Origin: Anaerocolumna sp. MB42-C2
GTDB taxonomy: Bacteria; Bacillota; Clostridia; Lachnospirales; Lachnospiraceae
DNA length: 64,000 nucleotides
Direction of reading: 5' to 3'
Assembly (NCBI RefSeq): GCF_030913705.1
Contig: NZ_CP133190.1
Location: 1,116,001-1,180,000, forward strand
The notes under the pieces were generated by a model that was not told the DNA's origin, did not search any database, and saw only the letters and a list, made by a program, of their open reading frames with translations. Shown in pieces: positions 23,995 to 32,525 of this stretch. Position numbers and translations under genes: made by a program. Within the stretch, counting starts at the first letter, position 1; the number at the start of each line of letters is the position of its first letter.

Positions 23995-24378
23995 TTAAAT
24001 AACAATTTCAATCTGATTTCCATCCGGGTCCAATATACAGCTTTCATAATAACCATCCCCTGTAGTTCTTGGCATGCTTATGACTTTATAACCGTCTTCA
24101 GCTAATTTATCAGTCAGTTGATCAACTCTCTCCCTGCTTCCCACACTAAAAGCCAAATGAATGAATCCCAGATGATTAAGTGCCGATGTCCTGTCTTTTA
24201 AATCGGTTAAAAACATGAGTTCCAGCCTGGTATCCTCATCAAAGGTTATAAAATATGACTTAAAACCTTTTTGCTTGTTTTCATATAGATGATTAGCTTT
24301 CCCTCCAAAATAGGTAATATAAAATTGCCTCATTTCTTCCAGGTTGTCAGTATAGAGTGCCATATGATTAATTTTCAC
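23995..24378 (-). CDS. VOC/glyoxalase-fold protein
   Basis: GTG 24378 is preferred, because GGGGGAG lies 5 bases upstream; the frame stays open further up. The 127-aa protein is a single VOC domain: KINHMALYTDNLEEMRQFYI at the start, LELMFL in the middle, HLGFIHLAFSVGSRERVDQL, and ILDPDGNQIEIV at the end. Histidines and the final glutamate are candidate metal ligands. The family covers glyoxalases, dioxygenases and antibiotic-binding proteins, so the substrate cannot be told. It follows the putative peptidase gene on the same strand. Confidence 0.8.
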   Translation of the reverse strand: MKINHMALYTDNLEEMRQFYITYFGGKANHLYENKQKGFKSYFITFDEDTRLELMFLTDLKDRTSALNHLGFIHLAFSVGSRERVDQLTDKLAEDGYKVISMPRTTGDGYYESCILDPDGNQIEIVI

Positions 24379-24414
24379 TTTTACTCCCCCTTTTATCAAA
24401 ATACACATAACCAA

Positions 24415-25044
24415 TTATTTTATATAGATTAATCCACCATGCATACGGGTAGTTAAATACCACTTAAGTAAATCAAACCGAATTAAACTACCCTGATCTG
24501 ATGCCGATGCAATCAAACTGTCTTCTTTCATTTCGGCACCGGTAATTGTTATCCAATGCCAGGCCTGAAGACTGGTCTCCTCACCCCTTGACAGATTTAA
24601 AAATGCCAGCGGACAGTCTGATTCAAGTCCGTGGTTTACAAATTCAAATAATCTTTCAACATTTCTTTTCCTGGTAAAGCAATTCTCCACCGAAAATACT
24701 TCCGTCTCCAGTAATACACCTCTATCCTCTGCAAACTTGGTAATACCGCCGGTAAATTTATCCACATGGTTGACACCCATGGCACCGGGAGTTATATATT
24801 TAAAAAGTTCATCCATATGTTTTAGAAAATCATTTTTCTCCAAGCTGTTTGGTATAAACAGTTCCTTATATTTATCCCTGGTCTGTGCAAGATATGCAGT
24901 TATATTAGAAGCACAGGTAGGACCGCAGCCGGCTTCCCTATTCCATGCTTTTGTATACCAAACCTGATTAGCTCCAAAATATGTTTTATGTCCCAAGCTA
25001 TCTGTAATGTTCAGCAGTTCCGGCTGATTAATAGATATAATCAT
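24415..25044 (-). CDS. Putative papain/C39-like cysteine peptidase
   Basis: The 209-aa protein carries REAGCGPTCASNITAYLAQ near residues 36-54, where Cys-Gly-Pro at the head of a helix is typical of C39-type and other papain-fold peptidases. A plausible catalytic His lies in AWHWITITGAE near 161-171, followed by DSLIASASDQGS, where an Asp could complete the triad. No signal peptide is seen, so it would act in the cytoplasm. The family is unnamed to me and the activity is predicted from motifs alone. Confidence 0.5.
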   Translation of the reverse strand: MIISINQPELLNITDSLGHKTYFGANQVWYTKAWNREAGCGPTCASNITAYLAQTRDKYKELFIPNSLEKNDFLKHMDELFKYITPGAMGVNHVDKFTGGITKFAEDRGVLLETEVFSVENCFTRKRNVERLFEFVNHGLESDCPLAFLNLSRGEETSLQAWHWITITGAEMKEDSLIASASDQGSLIRFDLLKWYLTTRMHGGLIYIK

Positions 25045-25196
25045 ATTTCAACCTTCTTTCTATCCGGATTTGATATACTTATTTATACGCTCTCCGGTCG
25101 TTTTACATTAAATATATCATATTTATGTTCCTCAATTATATGCGGTATTATTATGAAATGCAACAATAAATTTCAGGTAATTTTATAAATGACATT

Positions 25197-25212
25197 GGGA
25201 GTGAACAGTAAC
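25197..25212 (+). repeat. Solo end of the dispersed 158-bp repeat
   Basis: GGGAGTGAACAGTAAC matches the right end of the element at 45368-45525 (GGGAGTGAACAGTTAC) in 15 of 16 bases. No other part of the element is recognisable nearby. Confidence 0.4.
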
Positions 25213-25230
25213 TAATACTGCAGGCCTCAT

Positions 25231-25272
25231 ACACAAAAAACAGCCTAGCTATTGCTAAACTGTTTTTTGTGT
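25231..25272. terminator. Bidirectional terminator
   Basis: ACACAAAAAACAG and CTGTTTTTTGTG flank a ~16-base loop; T6 on the plus strand and A6 on the other. It closes the leftward carbohydrate locus that ends at 25334. Confidence 0.75.
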
Positions 25273-25333
25273 TCATACATTTATTTTATGTATTGTACCG
25301 CTAATTTACTTATTTAAATCAATAATAATTAAT

Positions 25334-26584
25334 TTATCTGCATAAAACAACCATAACGTCATTCACATTGGTTCCGGTTGCTCCTGTTATTATTAAACCG
25401 TCCACTGCCTTTAATCCATGATAAGAATCGTTATTATTAAGTATTTCTTCTGTGTTCATACCCAGTTGGTTTAATTTATTAATAGTATCGCCATCTACCA
25501 TTCCTCCGGCAGCATCTGTTGGGCCGTCGGTACCATCAGAACCCAGAGAAAAGATAAGAGTATCTTTCATTCCTTCAATTCCAATTGCAGCAGTTAATGC
25601 TAATTCCTGGTTTCTGCCGCCTAGACCGGTACCCTGAATTTTAACAGTGGTTTCGCCGCCTACAATAAGAGCACAAGGTGATTTAATACCGTATAGATTG
25701 CCATTACGAACTTCTCTGGCCATGGAGGATAAAAATTTGCCGGCCTCCTTGGCTTCACACTCTAAGGTTGAAGATAAAACATAAGGGCTATATCCAAGTT
25801 TTTGTGCATTTTCAGCTGCTGCTTTGCATAATTCGCTGACACTCCCGGTGATAACGGTTTCCACATTACTAAGTTCCTTTGGTGTTTCTACACTTAAAGC
25901 ATTCATAACTGCTTCATTAAAATTTAAATTATACTTTTTAACTATATTTTTAACATCTGTTATTGTTGAGCTGTCCGGATAAGCCGGCCCGGAAGCGATA
26001 GAATCTAAACGATCACCGATTACATCGGATAAAACAATAGAATAAACTTTCGCCGGAGCACAAAGAGACGCAAATTTACCTCCTTTTACATCGGATAGGT
26101 GTTTCCGGATGGTATTCATTTCAACAATGTTTGCACCACTCTTAAGTAAATCCTCTGTAACATTCTTAATATCCTCTAAGCTAAGGCCTTCCGACGGTTT
26201 CTCAAATAATGCAGAACCTCCACCGGAAACTAAAAATACTACCTGATCCTCTTTCGTCAGCTCCTTAACGGCTTCAATTGCACGCACCGTACCCAGAACA
26301 GAATTTTCGTCCGGTACTGGGTGTCCTGCTTCAATAATTTCAAACCCCTCGATCTCTCCCTGAGAGTGATGGTATTTCGTTACAATGACACCTTTTTTAA
26401 TGGACGAACCAAGTATATTCTTTGCAGCTTTCGCCATAGTCCAGGCAGCTTTACCTATGGATATCACAATGATATTACCTGAAAATGATTCATTTGCAAG
26501 CGCTTTTTCCACTGCTGTTTGAGGAAGTACGTTTTTTATTGACTCCTCAATGATTATTTTTGCCTCGTTTTGTATCTGACCCAT
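25334..26584 (-). CDS. Glycerate 2-kinase (DUF4147/MOFRL type)
   Basis: The 416-aa protein has the N-terminal DUF4147 domain (VISIGKAAWTMAKAA, VFLVSGGGSALFEKP) and a C-terminal MOFRL domain (GGRNQELALTAAIGIEG, SLGSDGTDGPTDAAGG). It phosphorylates D-glycerate to 2-phosphoglycerate, which enters glycolysis. It is the last gene of the leftward block, 20 bases after the tartronate-semialdehyde-type reductase, its normal partner. Start follows GGAGG. Confidence 0.92.
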   Translation of the reverse strand: MGQIQNEAKIIIEESIKNVLPQTAVEKALANESFSGNIIVISIGKAAWTMAKAAKNILGSSIKKGVIVTKYHHSQGEIEGFEIIEAGHPVPDENSVLGTVRAIEAVKELTKEDQVVFLVSGGGSALFEKPSEGLSLEDIKNVTEDLLKSGANIVEMNTIRKHLSDVKGGKFASLCAPAKVYSIVLSDVIGDRLDSIASGPAYPDSSTITDVKNIVKKYNLNFNEAVMNALSVETPKELSNVETVITGSVSELCKAAAENAQKLGYSPYVLSSTLECEAKEAGKFLSSMAREVRNGNLYGIKSPCALIVGGETTVKIQGTGLGGRNQELALTAAIGIEGMKDTLIFSLGSDGTDGPTDAAGGMVDGDTINKLNQLGMNTEEILNNNDSYHGLKAVDGLIITGATGTNVNDVMVVLCR

Positions 26585-26604
26585 TTTTATTCCTCCGTTG
26601 TTAT

Positions 26605-27489
26605 TTAATCTCCGATAACGGTGCCTGAAATCTTAGCATAATATTTTGCTAAAGCACTATGATCATCTCCGCCGCAATGATCTGCATGCAGCGTTTGAAA
26701 CATCTCCATAACTTGAGATGTGAGCGGAAGAGGTGCTCCGACTTCATGAGCGGTATCTAATGCATTGTTCAAATCTTTTATATGTAAATCAATTTTAAAT
26801 CCAGGTTTAAAATTATTTTCCATCATCATAGGAACTTTGGCATTCATAACTGTTGAACCTGCTAACCCGCCTTTAATCGCATTAAATACGGATTCCGGAT
26901 CTACCCCTGCTTTTTTGGCCAAGGTAAAAGCCTCTGCACAAGCTGCGATATTTAATGCCACAACTACCTGATTTGCTAATTTTGTTGTATTACCGGCGCC
27001 TATCGTACCGCAATAAACAGCACTGGCACCCATACATAATAAGATGTCCCGAACCTGTTCATAAATTTCTTTATTACCGCCGACCATAATAGATAGGGTT
27101 CCGTCAACGGCTTTTGGTTCTCCTCCGGATACGGGAGCATCTATCATATGAACACCTTTTTCAGCACAGGCTTTTTCAATTTCCTGGGATGCAATGGGAG
27201 CTATCGAACTCATATCAATTAATATACTTCCAGATTTTGCACCCTCTAATACTCCGCTTTCTCCCATAACAGCATTTTTTACATGAGGGGAATTTGGCAG
27301 CATGGTTATGATGATATCACTTTGCTCTGCTACTTTTGCACTTGTATTTGTCGAAGCTGCTCCTGCTGCAACAACCTCGTCAACTGAAGTTTTATTAATA
27401 TCATATACTGTTAATTCATAACCGGCTTTTAACAGATTTATACTCATGGGTTTACCCATAATACCTAATCCAATAAATCCAATTTTCAT
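26605..27489 (-). CDS. 2-hydroxy-3-oxopropionate reductase (tartronate semialdehyde reductase)
   Basis: The 294-aa protein is a beta-hydroxyacid dehydrogenase: GFIGLGIMGKPMSINLLKAG at residues 3-22 binds NAD(P), MIDAPVSGGEPKA near 115-127 is the substrate loop, and the catalytic lysine is in GAGNTTKLANQ near 165-175. It reduces tartronate semialdehyde to D-glycerate. Together with the kinase downstream it forms the glycerate branch. Related 3-hydroxyisobutyrate-type activity cannot be excluded by sequence alone. Confidence 0.88.
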   Translation of the reverse strand: MKIGFIGLGIMGKPMSINLLKAGYELTVYDINKTSVDEVVAAGAASTNTSAKVAEQSDIIITMLPNSPHVKNAVMGESGVLEGAKSGSILIDMSSIAPIASQEIEKACAEKGVHMIDAPVSGGEPKAVDGTLSIMVGGNKEIYEQVRDILLCMGASAVYCGTIGAGNTTKLANQVVVALNIAACAEAFTLAKKAGVDPESVFNAIKGGLAGSTVMNAKVPMMMENNFKPGFKIDLHIKDLNNALDTAHEVGAPLPLTSQVMEMFQTLHADHCGGDDHSALAKYYAKISGTVIGD

Positions 27490-27647
27490 AATAAGTCTTT
27501 CCTTTCTTATATAAATTATCTTAGGATTCGAGTGTCAAAAAGGTCAATTTTTTGTTTTGAATGAATACTAGCGTATATATATTCAATTTAGCTGCCTTTC
27601 CCTCAAGTTCCTCCGAACTGACACTCTTTCAGGTTATTGAAAATTTA

Positions 27648-28604
27648 CTAATTTACAACATTAACCGGCTTACCGCTAAGGTATGCTTTCAGGTTCTCTA
27701 CGGTAATCTCCATAAGCCTTTGTCTGGATTCCTTAGGTGCCCAGGCAATATGAGGAGTAATTATGATATTTTTAGCAGAAAGCAATGGGTTGTCCGATTT
27801 TATTGGTTCTGTAGAAACTACATCAACAGCAGCCCCTGCTACTTTACCGCTGTTTAAAGCATCCCTTAAATCTTCTTCTACGATGAGCGGTCCCCTGGAA
27901 TCATTAATAATCAATACACCGTCTTTCATCTTGGCTATTGTTTCTTTATTAATAATTCCCTCTGTTTCAGGAAATAGAGGGCAATGAAGAGCAATTACGT
28001 CGGAATTTGAGAGTAATTCATCTAAATCTGCATATTTACAGGTTTCACTTTCCAGTTCCGGATGCCGGTTACGGGAATATGCTAATATTTTCATCCCAAG
28101 AGCCTGGGCTATTTTCCCAGTACCTTGTCCGATTCTCCCGAATCCTATAATACCCATGGTTTTTCCGGCCAATTCTATAAGCGGATAATTCCAATAGCAA
28201 TAATCGTCACATTTAGCCCAGTCTCCCCTTAAAACACTGTCGGAGTGGGAACCAATGTGATGACACAATTCTAATAATAATGCTATCGTAAACTGACTTA
28301 CCGCGTCGGTACTGTAAGCCGGTACGTTAGCAACCGGTATTCCTTTATTCTTGGCCGCTTCAACATCTACCACATTATATCCGGTAGCCAGTACTCCTAT
28401 AAACTTAATGCCCTGACATTTTTCTAATATTTCTTTATTTATTACCGTTTTATTGGTATATATAATTTCAGCGTTTCCGATTCTCTCTATTGTTAATTCT
28501 TTTGGTGTACGGTCATAAACGGTCAGATCTCCCAATGCTCCAAGACTATCCCAGCTTAAATCACCCGGATTTTCCGTATATCCGTCCAATACAACAATCT
28601 TCAT
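27648..28604 (-). CDS. D-2-hydroxyacid dehydrogenase (hydroxypyruvate reductase-like)
   Basis: The 318-aa protein belongs to the NAD-dependent D-isomer hydroxyacid dehydrogenases. It has GFGRIGQGTGKIAQALG (NAD loop) near residues 153-169, the catalytic Arg in NDSRGPLIVEE, a Glu near 261 and the catalytic His in TPHIAWAPKESRQR near 281-294. The likely reaction is hydroxypyruvate or glyoxylate reduction to glycerate or glycolate. It sits between the tartronate-semialdehyde reductase and an isomerase-like gene, which supports hydroxypyruvate. A 158-bp gap separates it from the reductase gene. Confidence 0.88.
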   Translation of the reverse strand: MKIVVLDGYTENPGDLSWDSLGALGDLTVYDRTPKELTIERIGNAEIIYTNKTVINKEILEKCQGIKFIGVLATGYNVVDVEAAKNKGIPVANVPAYSTDAVSQFTIALLLELCHHIGSHSDSVLRGDWAKCDDYCYWNYPLIELAGKTMGIIGFGRIGQGTGKIAQALGMKILAYSRNRHPELESETCKYADLDELLSNSDVIALHCPLFPETEGIINKETIAKMKDGVLIINDSRGPLIVEEDLRDALNSGKVAGAAVDVVSTEPIKSDNPLLSAKNIIITPHIAWAPKESRQRLMEITVENLKAYLSGKPVNVVN

Positions 28605-28782
28605 TCGTTTTTACTCCTTTAAAAAATAATATATTCCGTCCATGAAACACATATGTTTTATATTATATATTAAACTTGTTTAATTTTTCAATACACTTTA
28701 ATTATGATTTTAAAATGATAAAAAATGAAACCAATTCTTTTCCTATCCGATATAGATTATAAATTATACCAGCCAATTATAT

Positions 28783-29685
28783 CTAATCCTCTAACAGTGC
28801 CCATGCCCTGTTAATCACACGTTTGGTATTAGCAAGTATAATATCACCGTCTTCATCTCCCCATGGTTTTACTTCCATGGAAAGAACATAGGGATTTTCT
28901 TTGTTAAAAAATCCTTCCTCTTTTAATACCTTAAAAAAATCCAAAAGTTCCATGGTATCATTAGCACTTTCCGGGAAACCAAAACGTGGGTGCATATCAC
29001 CATATGCAGTACAACCCGGTTTAACCACAGCGTTGCCGATGTGAAGATGAGTAATAAAGGGACGTAAAGTCTGAATTACAAATCTGCTGGTTTCATAGGT
29101 TGTAGGAAAATGGGACAAGTCTACAAGAAGACCGAAATTATTGCAAACCATTCTCATATCTGCCGCAAACTGTGCCGCATAAGGAGCCGGTCCAATTAAA
29201 GCTGCCTTATCCATATCAAAATCGAATACTTCCAGATTAACCTGCATATTCTTTTTGGCTGCATAATCGCATACTGCTTTAGTAGTTTTCAGAAGTTGGG
29301 AATACGCCAAACTCTTTGTCTCCTCTTCCCATTTGCCTGCTAAAAAAGCGATCCCTTTCGCTCCAAGATATTCCGCTTCATCTACCGCTTCCAAGAGAGT
29401 CGCTTCGGCTTTTTTTCTTCCCTCTTCATTGGTATCATTGGGATTAAGTCCTGTGGATAATAGCCTTGGCTGTGCTCCGTAACAAACTTTTAGATGGGAC
29501 TGTTCCAATATCTTTTTTGCTTTTTCCCTGATATCATTATCCTTAATCTGTGTAATTTCAATCGCATCAAAGAAATCATCACAGGCTATGGTTTTAAGGG
29601 AATCCAGTAAATTATATTTATCCGGCGGATGACTCATCCACTGGATGGTACCGATTTGAAAAAATTTATGTATTGAATCTTTCAT
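28783..29685 (-). CDS. Sugar-phosphate isomerase/epimerase-like TIM-barrel protein
   Basis: The ATG at 29685 follows AGGAGG at 9 bases. The 300-aa protein has the AP-endonuclease-2-like TIM-barrel pattern: NLEVFDFDMDKA, LVDLSHFPTTYE, THLHIGNAVVKPG and SMEVKPWGDE, each with acidic or His metal ligands. The family includes hydroxypyruvate isomerase, tagatose epimerases and IolE. Next to the tartronate-semialdehyde-type reductase, hydroxypyruvate isomerisation is the simplest guess, but an epimerase acting on a sugar is equally possible. Confidence 0.75.
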   Translation of the reverse strand: MKDSIHKFFQIGTIQWMSHPPDKYNLLDSLKTIACDDFFDAIEITQIKDNDIREKAKKILEQSHLKVCYGAQPRLLSTGLNPNDTNEEGRKKAEATLLEAVDEAEYLGAKGIAFLAGKWEEETKSLAYSQLLKTTKAVCDYAAKKNMQVNLEVFDFDMDKAALIGPAPYAAQFAADMRMVCNNFGLLVDLSHFPTTYETSRFVIQTLRPFITHLHIGNAVVKPGCTAYGDMHPRFGFPESANDTMELLDFFKVLKEEGFFNKENPYVLSMEVKPWGDEDGDIILANTKRVINRAWALLED

Positions 29686-29831
29686 AAAACTAAACCTCCT
29701 TTTAATCAAGTAACTATATGTTTATTACTCAACAACTAAATATTAAAATACGCCGGTCAAAATAATACTTGTTTCATATTTAAGGTCCCTGTCAGCAGGT
29801 TATAGACTGAAACATAGTATTATTTCCGTTA

Positions 29832-29990
29832 CTGTTCACGGGTAACAACGCGACGTGCTTTTTGTGAGTGTATTGTCACAGTAAAACGGAGAATTGCAGC
29901 GTAGGAATGCGCTGCCTCCTCGTTTTGTGTGTATCGTGAAGCGCGTTATAATCACGGAACAAGTAACTTATTTTCACGGCAAAGAAACGG
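29832..29990. repeat. Dispersed ~158-bp intergenic repeat, copy 1
   Basis: It starts CTGTTCACGGGTAACAACGCG and shares a ~110-bp core with 45368-45525, including CGCGACGTG, GTGAG-GTATTGTCACAG and GAGAATTGCAGCGTAGGAA, the last forming a GCAGCG...CGCTGC hairpin. Right ends differ. No ORF. It fills the gap between the isomerase-like and beta-mannosidase genes. Confidence 0.7.
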
Positions 29991-30037
29991 TAATATTTTA
30001 TTAATAATATAAATCTTTAAACATTACAGATATAATA

Positions 30038-32446
30038 TTACCGTATATCAATAACTGATTTCAATTTTAATGTTTTAGGCTGGCCCTCTATAATATCCAC
30101 GGTTACCATACCGGCTTCCATATCAAAATAATTATCACTTAAAATCAGGTCACAGTCATCCGATACGATCTCTACACATTTCGCATATGCTTTTGCTTCA
30201 ACTGCAATCTTATTGCCTTCTATAGTATAGGTTAATTCCGGATCTACAAAGTGATAATGTTTCGGTGCAGTAAATAAAACCGTACCCTGGGATATAATCT
30301 TGCCGTCCACTTCATAATCATAAGTATAATGGTTATCCAGATAATCGGTATCACTGAAATCCTGTTCCTCTAACCATACACTTTCAAAAGATGGAACTAT
30401 TAGGTTAACTTCTCCTGATTGCAGGACATTACTTCTTGCATCCCTTAAGGACCAGTGTACGATACCCTCCATATCGGATTTGGTTTCATTCGTTACGGAC
30501 AACCTTGCCGTACTGATATTAGGTCCTGGTTCCGTCACTACTGCCAGACGGGTTGTTGTTTCACAAACTTCATGGCAGGAGATCATAACCGGCGCAAAGA
30601 AACGTTTTGCATAATAATGAAGCGCTTTCCATCTGCCATAATAATCGATGGAAGCCCAGGAGGCTACCGGCCAGATATCATTTAACTGCCAGTAAATTGC
30701 ACCCATACAGCGGCCCCGGTTTCTTCTCCAGTGCTCCACACCATATTTAATAGCCTCTGCCTGAAGTAACTGGGAAGCATAAATTAAGGTTTCAAAATCA
30801 TTTGGATATAAGAAAGTTTTTGATAAGTAATTCATAATCTTACCGTTAGCGCCTTCATTTCTTTGATGCATTTCCATTACTCTGGAAAATATATTACGGT
30901 CTTCTTCTAACGTAAAGGTTTCTATCGTTTTCATGGAAGGAAATGACTGAAAACCAAATTCGGAAGCATACCGGAAATAATACTTTCTATATTCAGAAAA
31001 CGGTACGTTGCCGTGCCATACCTCCCAATAGTGAACATCACCTCTGTTTGGATCATTGGGTACATCAAAAGAACCGCCTGAAGACGGCGATGCCGGCCAA
31101 TAGAACGTAACCGGATCTTCTTCTTTCAAAATATGAGGAATAATATGCTCATACATACGGATATAATGTGCTTTGGTTACATCGGTGCCGTCATATTGCA
31201 TCGTTTGCGCAAACATTTCCATTTCATTATTGCCGCACCATAATCCCAGGGAAGCATGGTGGCGGATACGCCTTACGTTATCTCTTATTTCTGCCGTAAT
31301 ATTATCTTCAAAATCAAAATCCAGCTTATAATTGGCACAGGCAAACATAAAGTCCATCCAGACAACTAGTCCCAACTCATCACAGATGTCAAAAAACTCA
31401 TCGGATGGATATGCTCCTCCCCCCCAGACACGAATGGCATTAAAGTTAGCATCCACACACTGTTTTAACAGTCTTCTGGTACGTTCCGGTGTAATTCGCG
31501 AGAAAATATTGTCTTCGGGAATATAATCGGCACCCATGGCAAAAAAGGATAAGCCGTTTACGCTATGGGCAAAACTTTCTCCCCATTCATCTTTTTCCCG
31601 GAGGATTGTCATGGTTCTTAATCCGATTCGTTTCTTGCTGCTGTCTACAACTTTTCCGTTCTCTTCCAATATAACCGTGACTTCATATAAGGGCTGATCA
31701 CCCAGACCGTTCGGCCACCACAATTTTGCATCAGGAATCGTTACAAATTCCTCATTAACACCTTGTAATATTTTTCCGTCCGGAGTTTTTATTTCTATCC
31801 TGATCTTAGCATTACCGGATTGTTCTACTTTGGTTTTCACCTTAACCAATCCATCCTGATGTTCCTGGTTAATTATTACATTTTCAATCCTGGAACTGTT
31901 TAATCCGATTAGGTAAATATCTTTCCAGATTCCAGCGTCCGGGAGGCGTGGACCCCAATCCCAACCAAACATACAGTGAGGTTTACGAAGATGGGGAAAT
32001 CCTAACATTGCATGATAAGAACCTCCCACATGATATTTTTCATCTTCTTCTTTTATAAATTTGGTAGGGGATGCAATTTTAACCGTAATCGTGTTATCTT
32101 CTTCCTTTAAGGCTTTGGTTACATCATATTCCCAGGTTCTGTGAAAATTATTGGCAGTCCCAATTAAAATATCGTTAATATATATGGTACATAACGTATC
32201 AAGGCCGTCACAGTGCAACAGAACCTTTGGACTATTTAATATTTGAGCAGCCGAAAAGCTGCGTTTAAACTCATAGTTTTTCTCCATAAGTTTCAGTGCG
32301 TTCAGTTCATTATCCCTGTAATAAGGATCTTCCATAACCTGGTTCTCCAGCAAGATTGCGTATACCGAACCAGGTATATTACCTTGATATAGTTCTCCTT
32401 CACTGGTAACCAGCTGCCATATCCCATTTAATAAAATTCTTTCCAT
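30038..32446 (-). CDS. GH2 beta-mannosidase
   Basis: ATG 32446 follows GGGAG; 11 further codons upstream are open but lack a ribosome binding site. The 802-aa protein starts MERILLNGIWQL and has the N-terminal sugar-binding fold, then CMFGWDWGPRLPDAGIWKDI, typical of beta-mannosidases. The acid/base Glu is in LWCGNNEME and the nucleophile Glu in YASEFGFQSFP. No signal peptide: it acts in the cytoplasm on imported beta-mannosides. It is followed by a C-terminal immunoglobulin-like domain. Confidence 0.92.
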   Translation of the reverse strand: MERILLNGIWQLVTSEGELYQGNIPGSVYAILLENQVMEDPYYRDNELNALKLMEKNYEFKRSFSAAQILNSPKVLLHCDGLDTLCTIYINDILIGTANNFHRTWEYDVTKALKEEDNTITVKIASPTKFIKEEDEKYHVGGSYHAMLGFPHLRKPHCMFGWDWGPRLPDAGIWKDIYLIGLNSSRIENVIINQEHQDGLVKVKTKVEQSGNAKIRIEIKTPDGKILQGVNEEFVTIPDAKLWWPNGLGDQPLYEVTVILEENGKVVDSSKKRIGLRTMTILREKDEWGESFAHSVNGLSFFAMGADYIPEDNIFSRITPERTRRLLKQCVDANFNAIRVWGGGAYPSDEFFDICDELGLVVWMDFMFACANYKLDFDFEDNITAEIRDNVRRIRHHASLGLWCGNNEMEMFAQTMQYDGTDVTKAHYIRMYEHIIPHILKEEDPVTFYWPASPSSGGSFDVPNDPNRGDVHYWEVWHGNVPFSEYRKYYFRYASEFGFQSFPSMKTIETFTLEEDRNIFSRVMEMHQRNEGANGKIMNYLSKTFLYPNDFETLIYASQLLQAEAIKYGVEHWRRNRGRCMGAIYWQLNDIWPVASWASIDYYGRWKALHYYAKRFFAPVMISCHEVCETTTRLAVVTEPGPNISTARLSVTNETKSDMEGIVHWSLRDARSNVLQSGEVNLIVPSFESVWLEEQDFSDTDYLDNHYTYDYEVDGKIISQGTVLFTAPKHYHFVDPELTYTIEGNKIAVEAKAYAKCVEIVSDDCDLILSDNYFDMEAGMVTVDIIEGQPKTLKLKSVIDIR

Positions 32447-32525
32447 ATCGGCTCCCGTCTGTGTATATATAACACGCATATTATAGAATAAAGGTAATCT
32501 ACCTTATCTTCTTATTATAATACTC

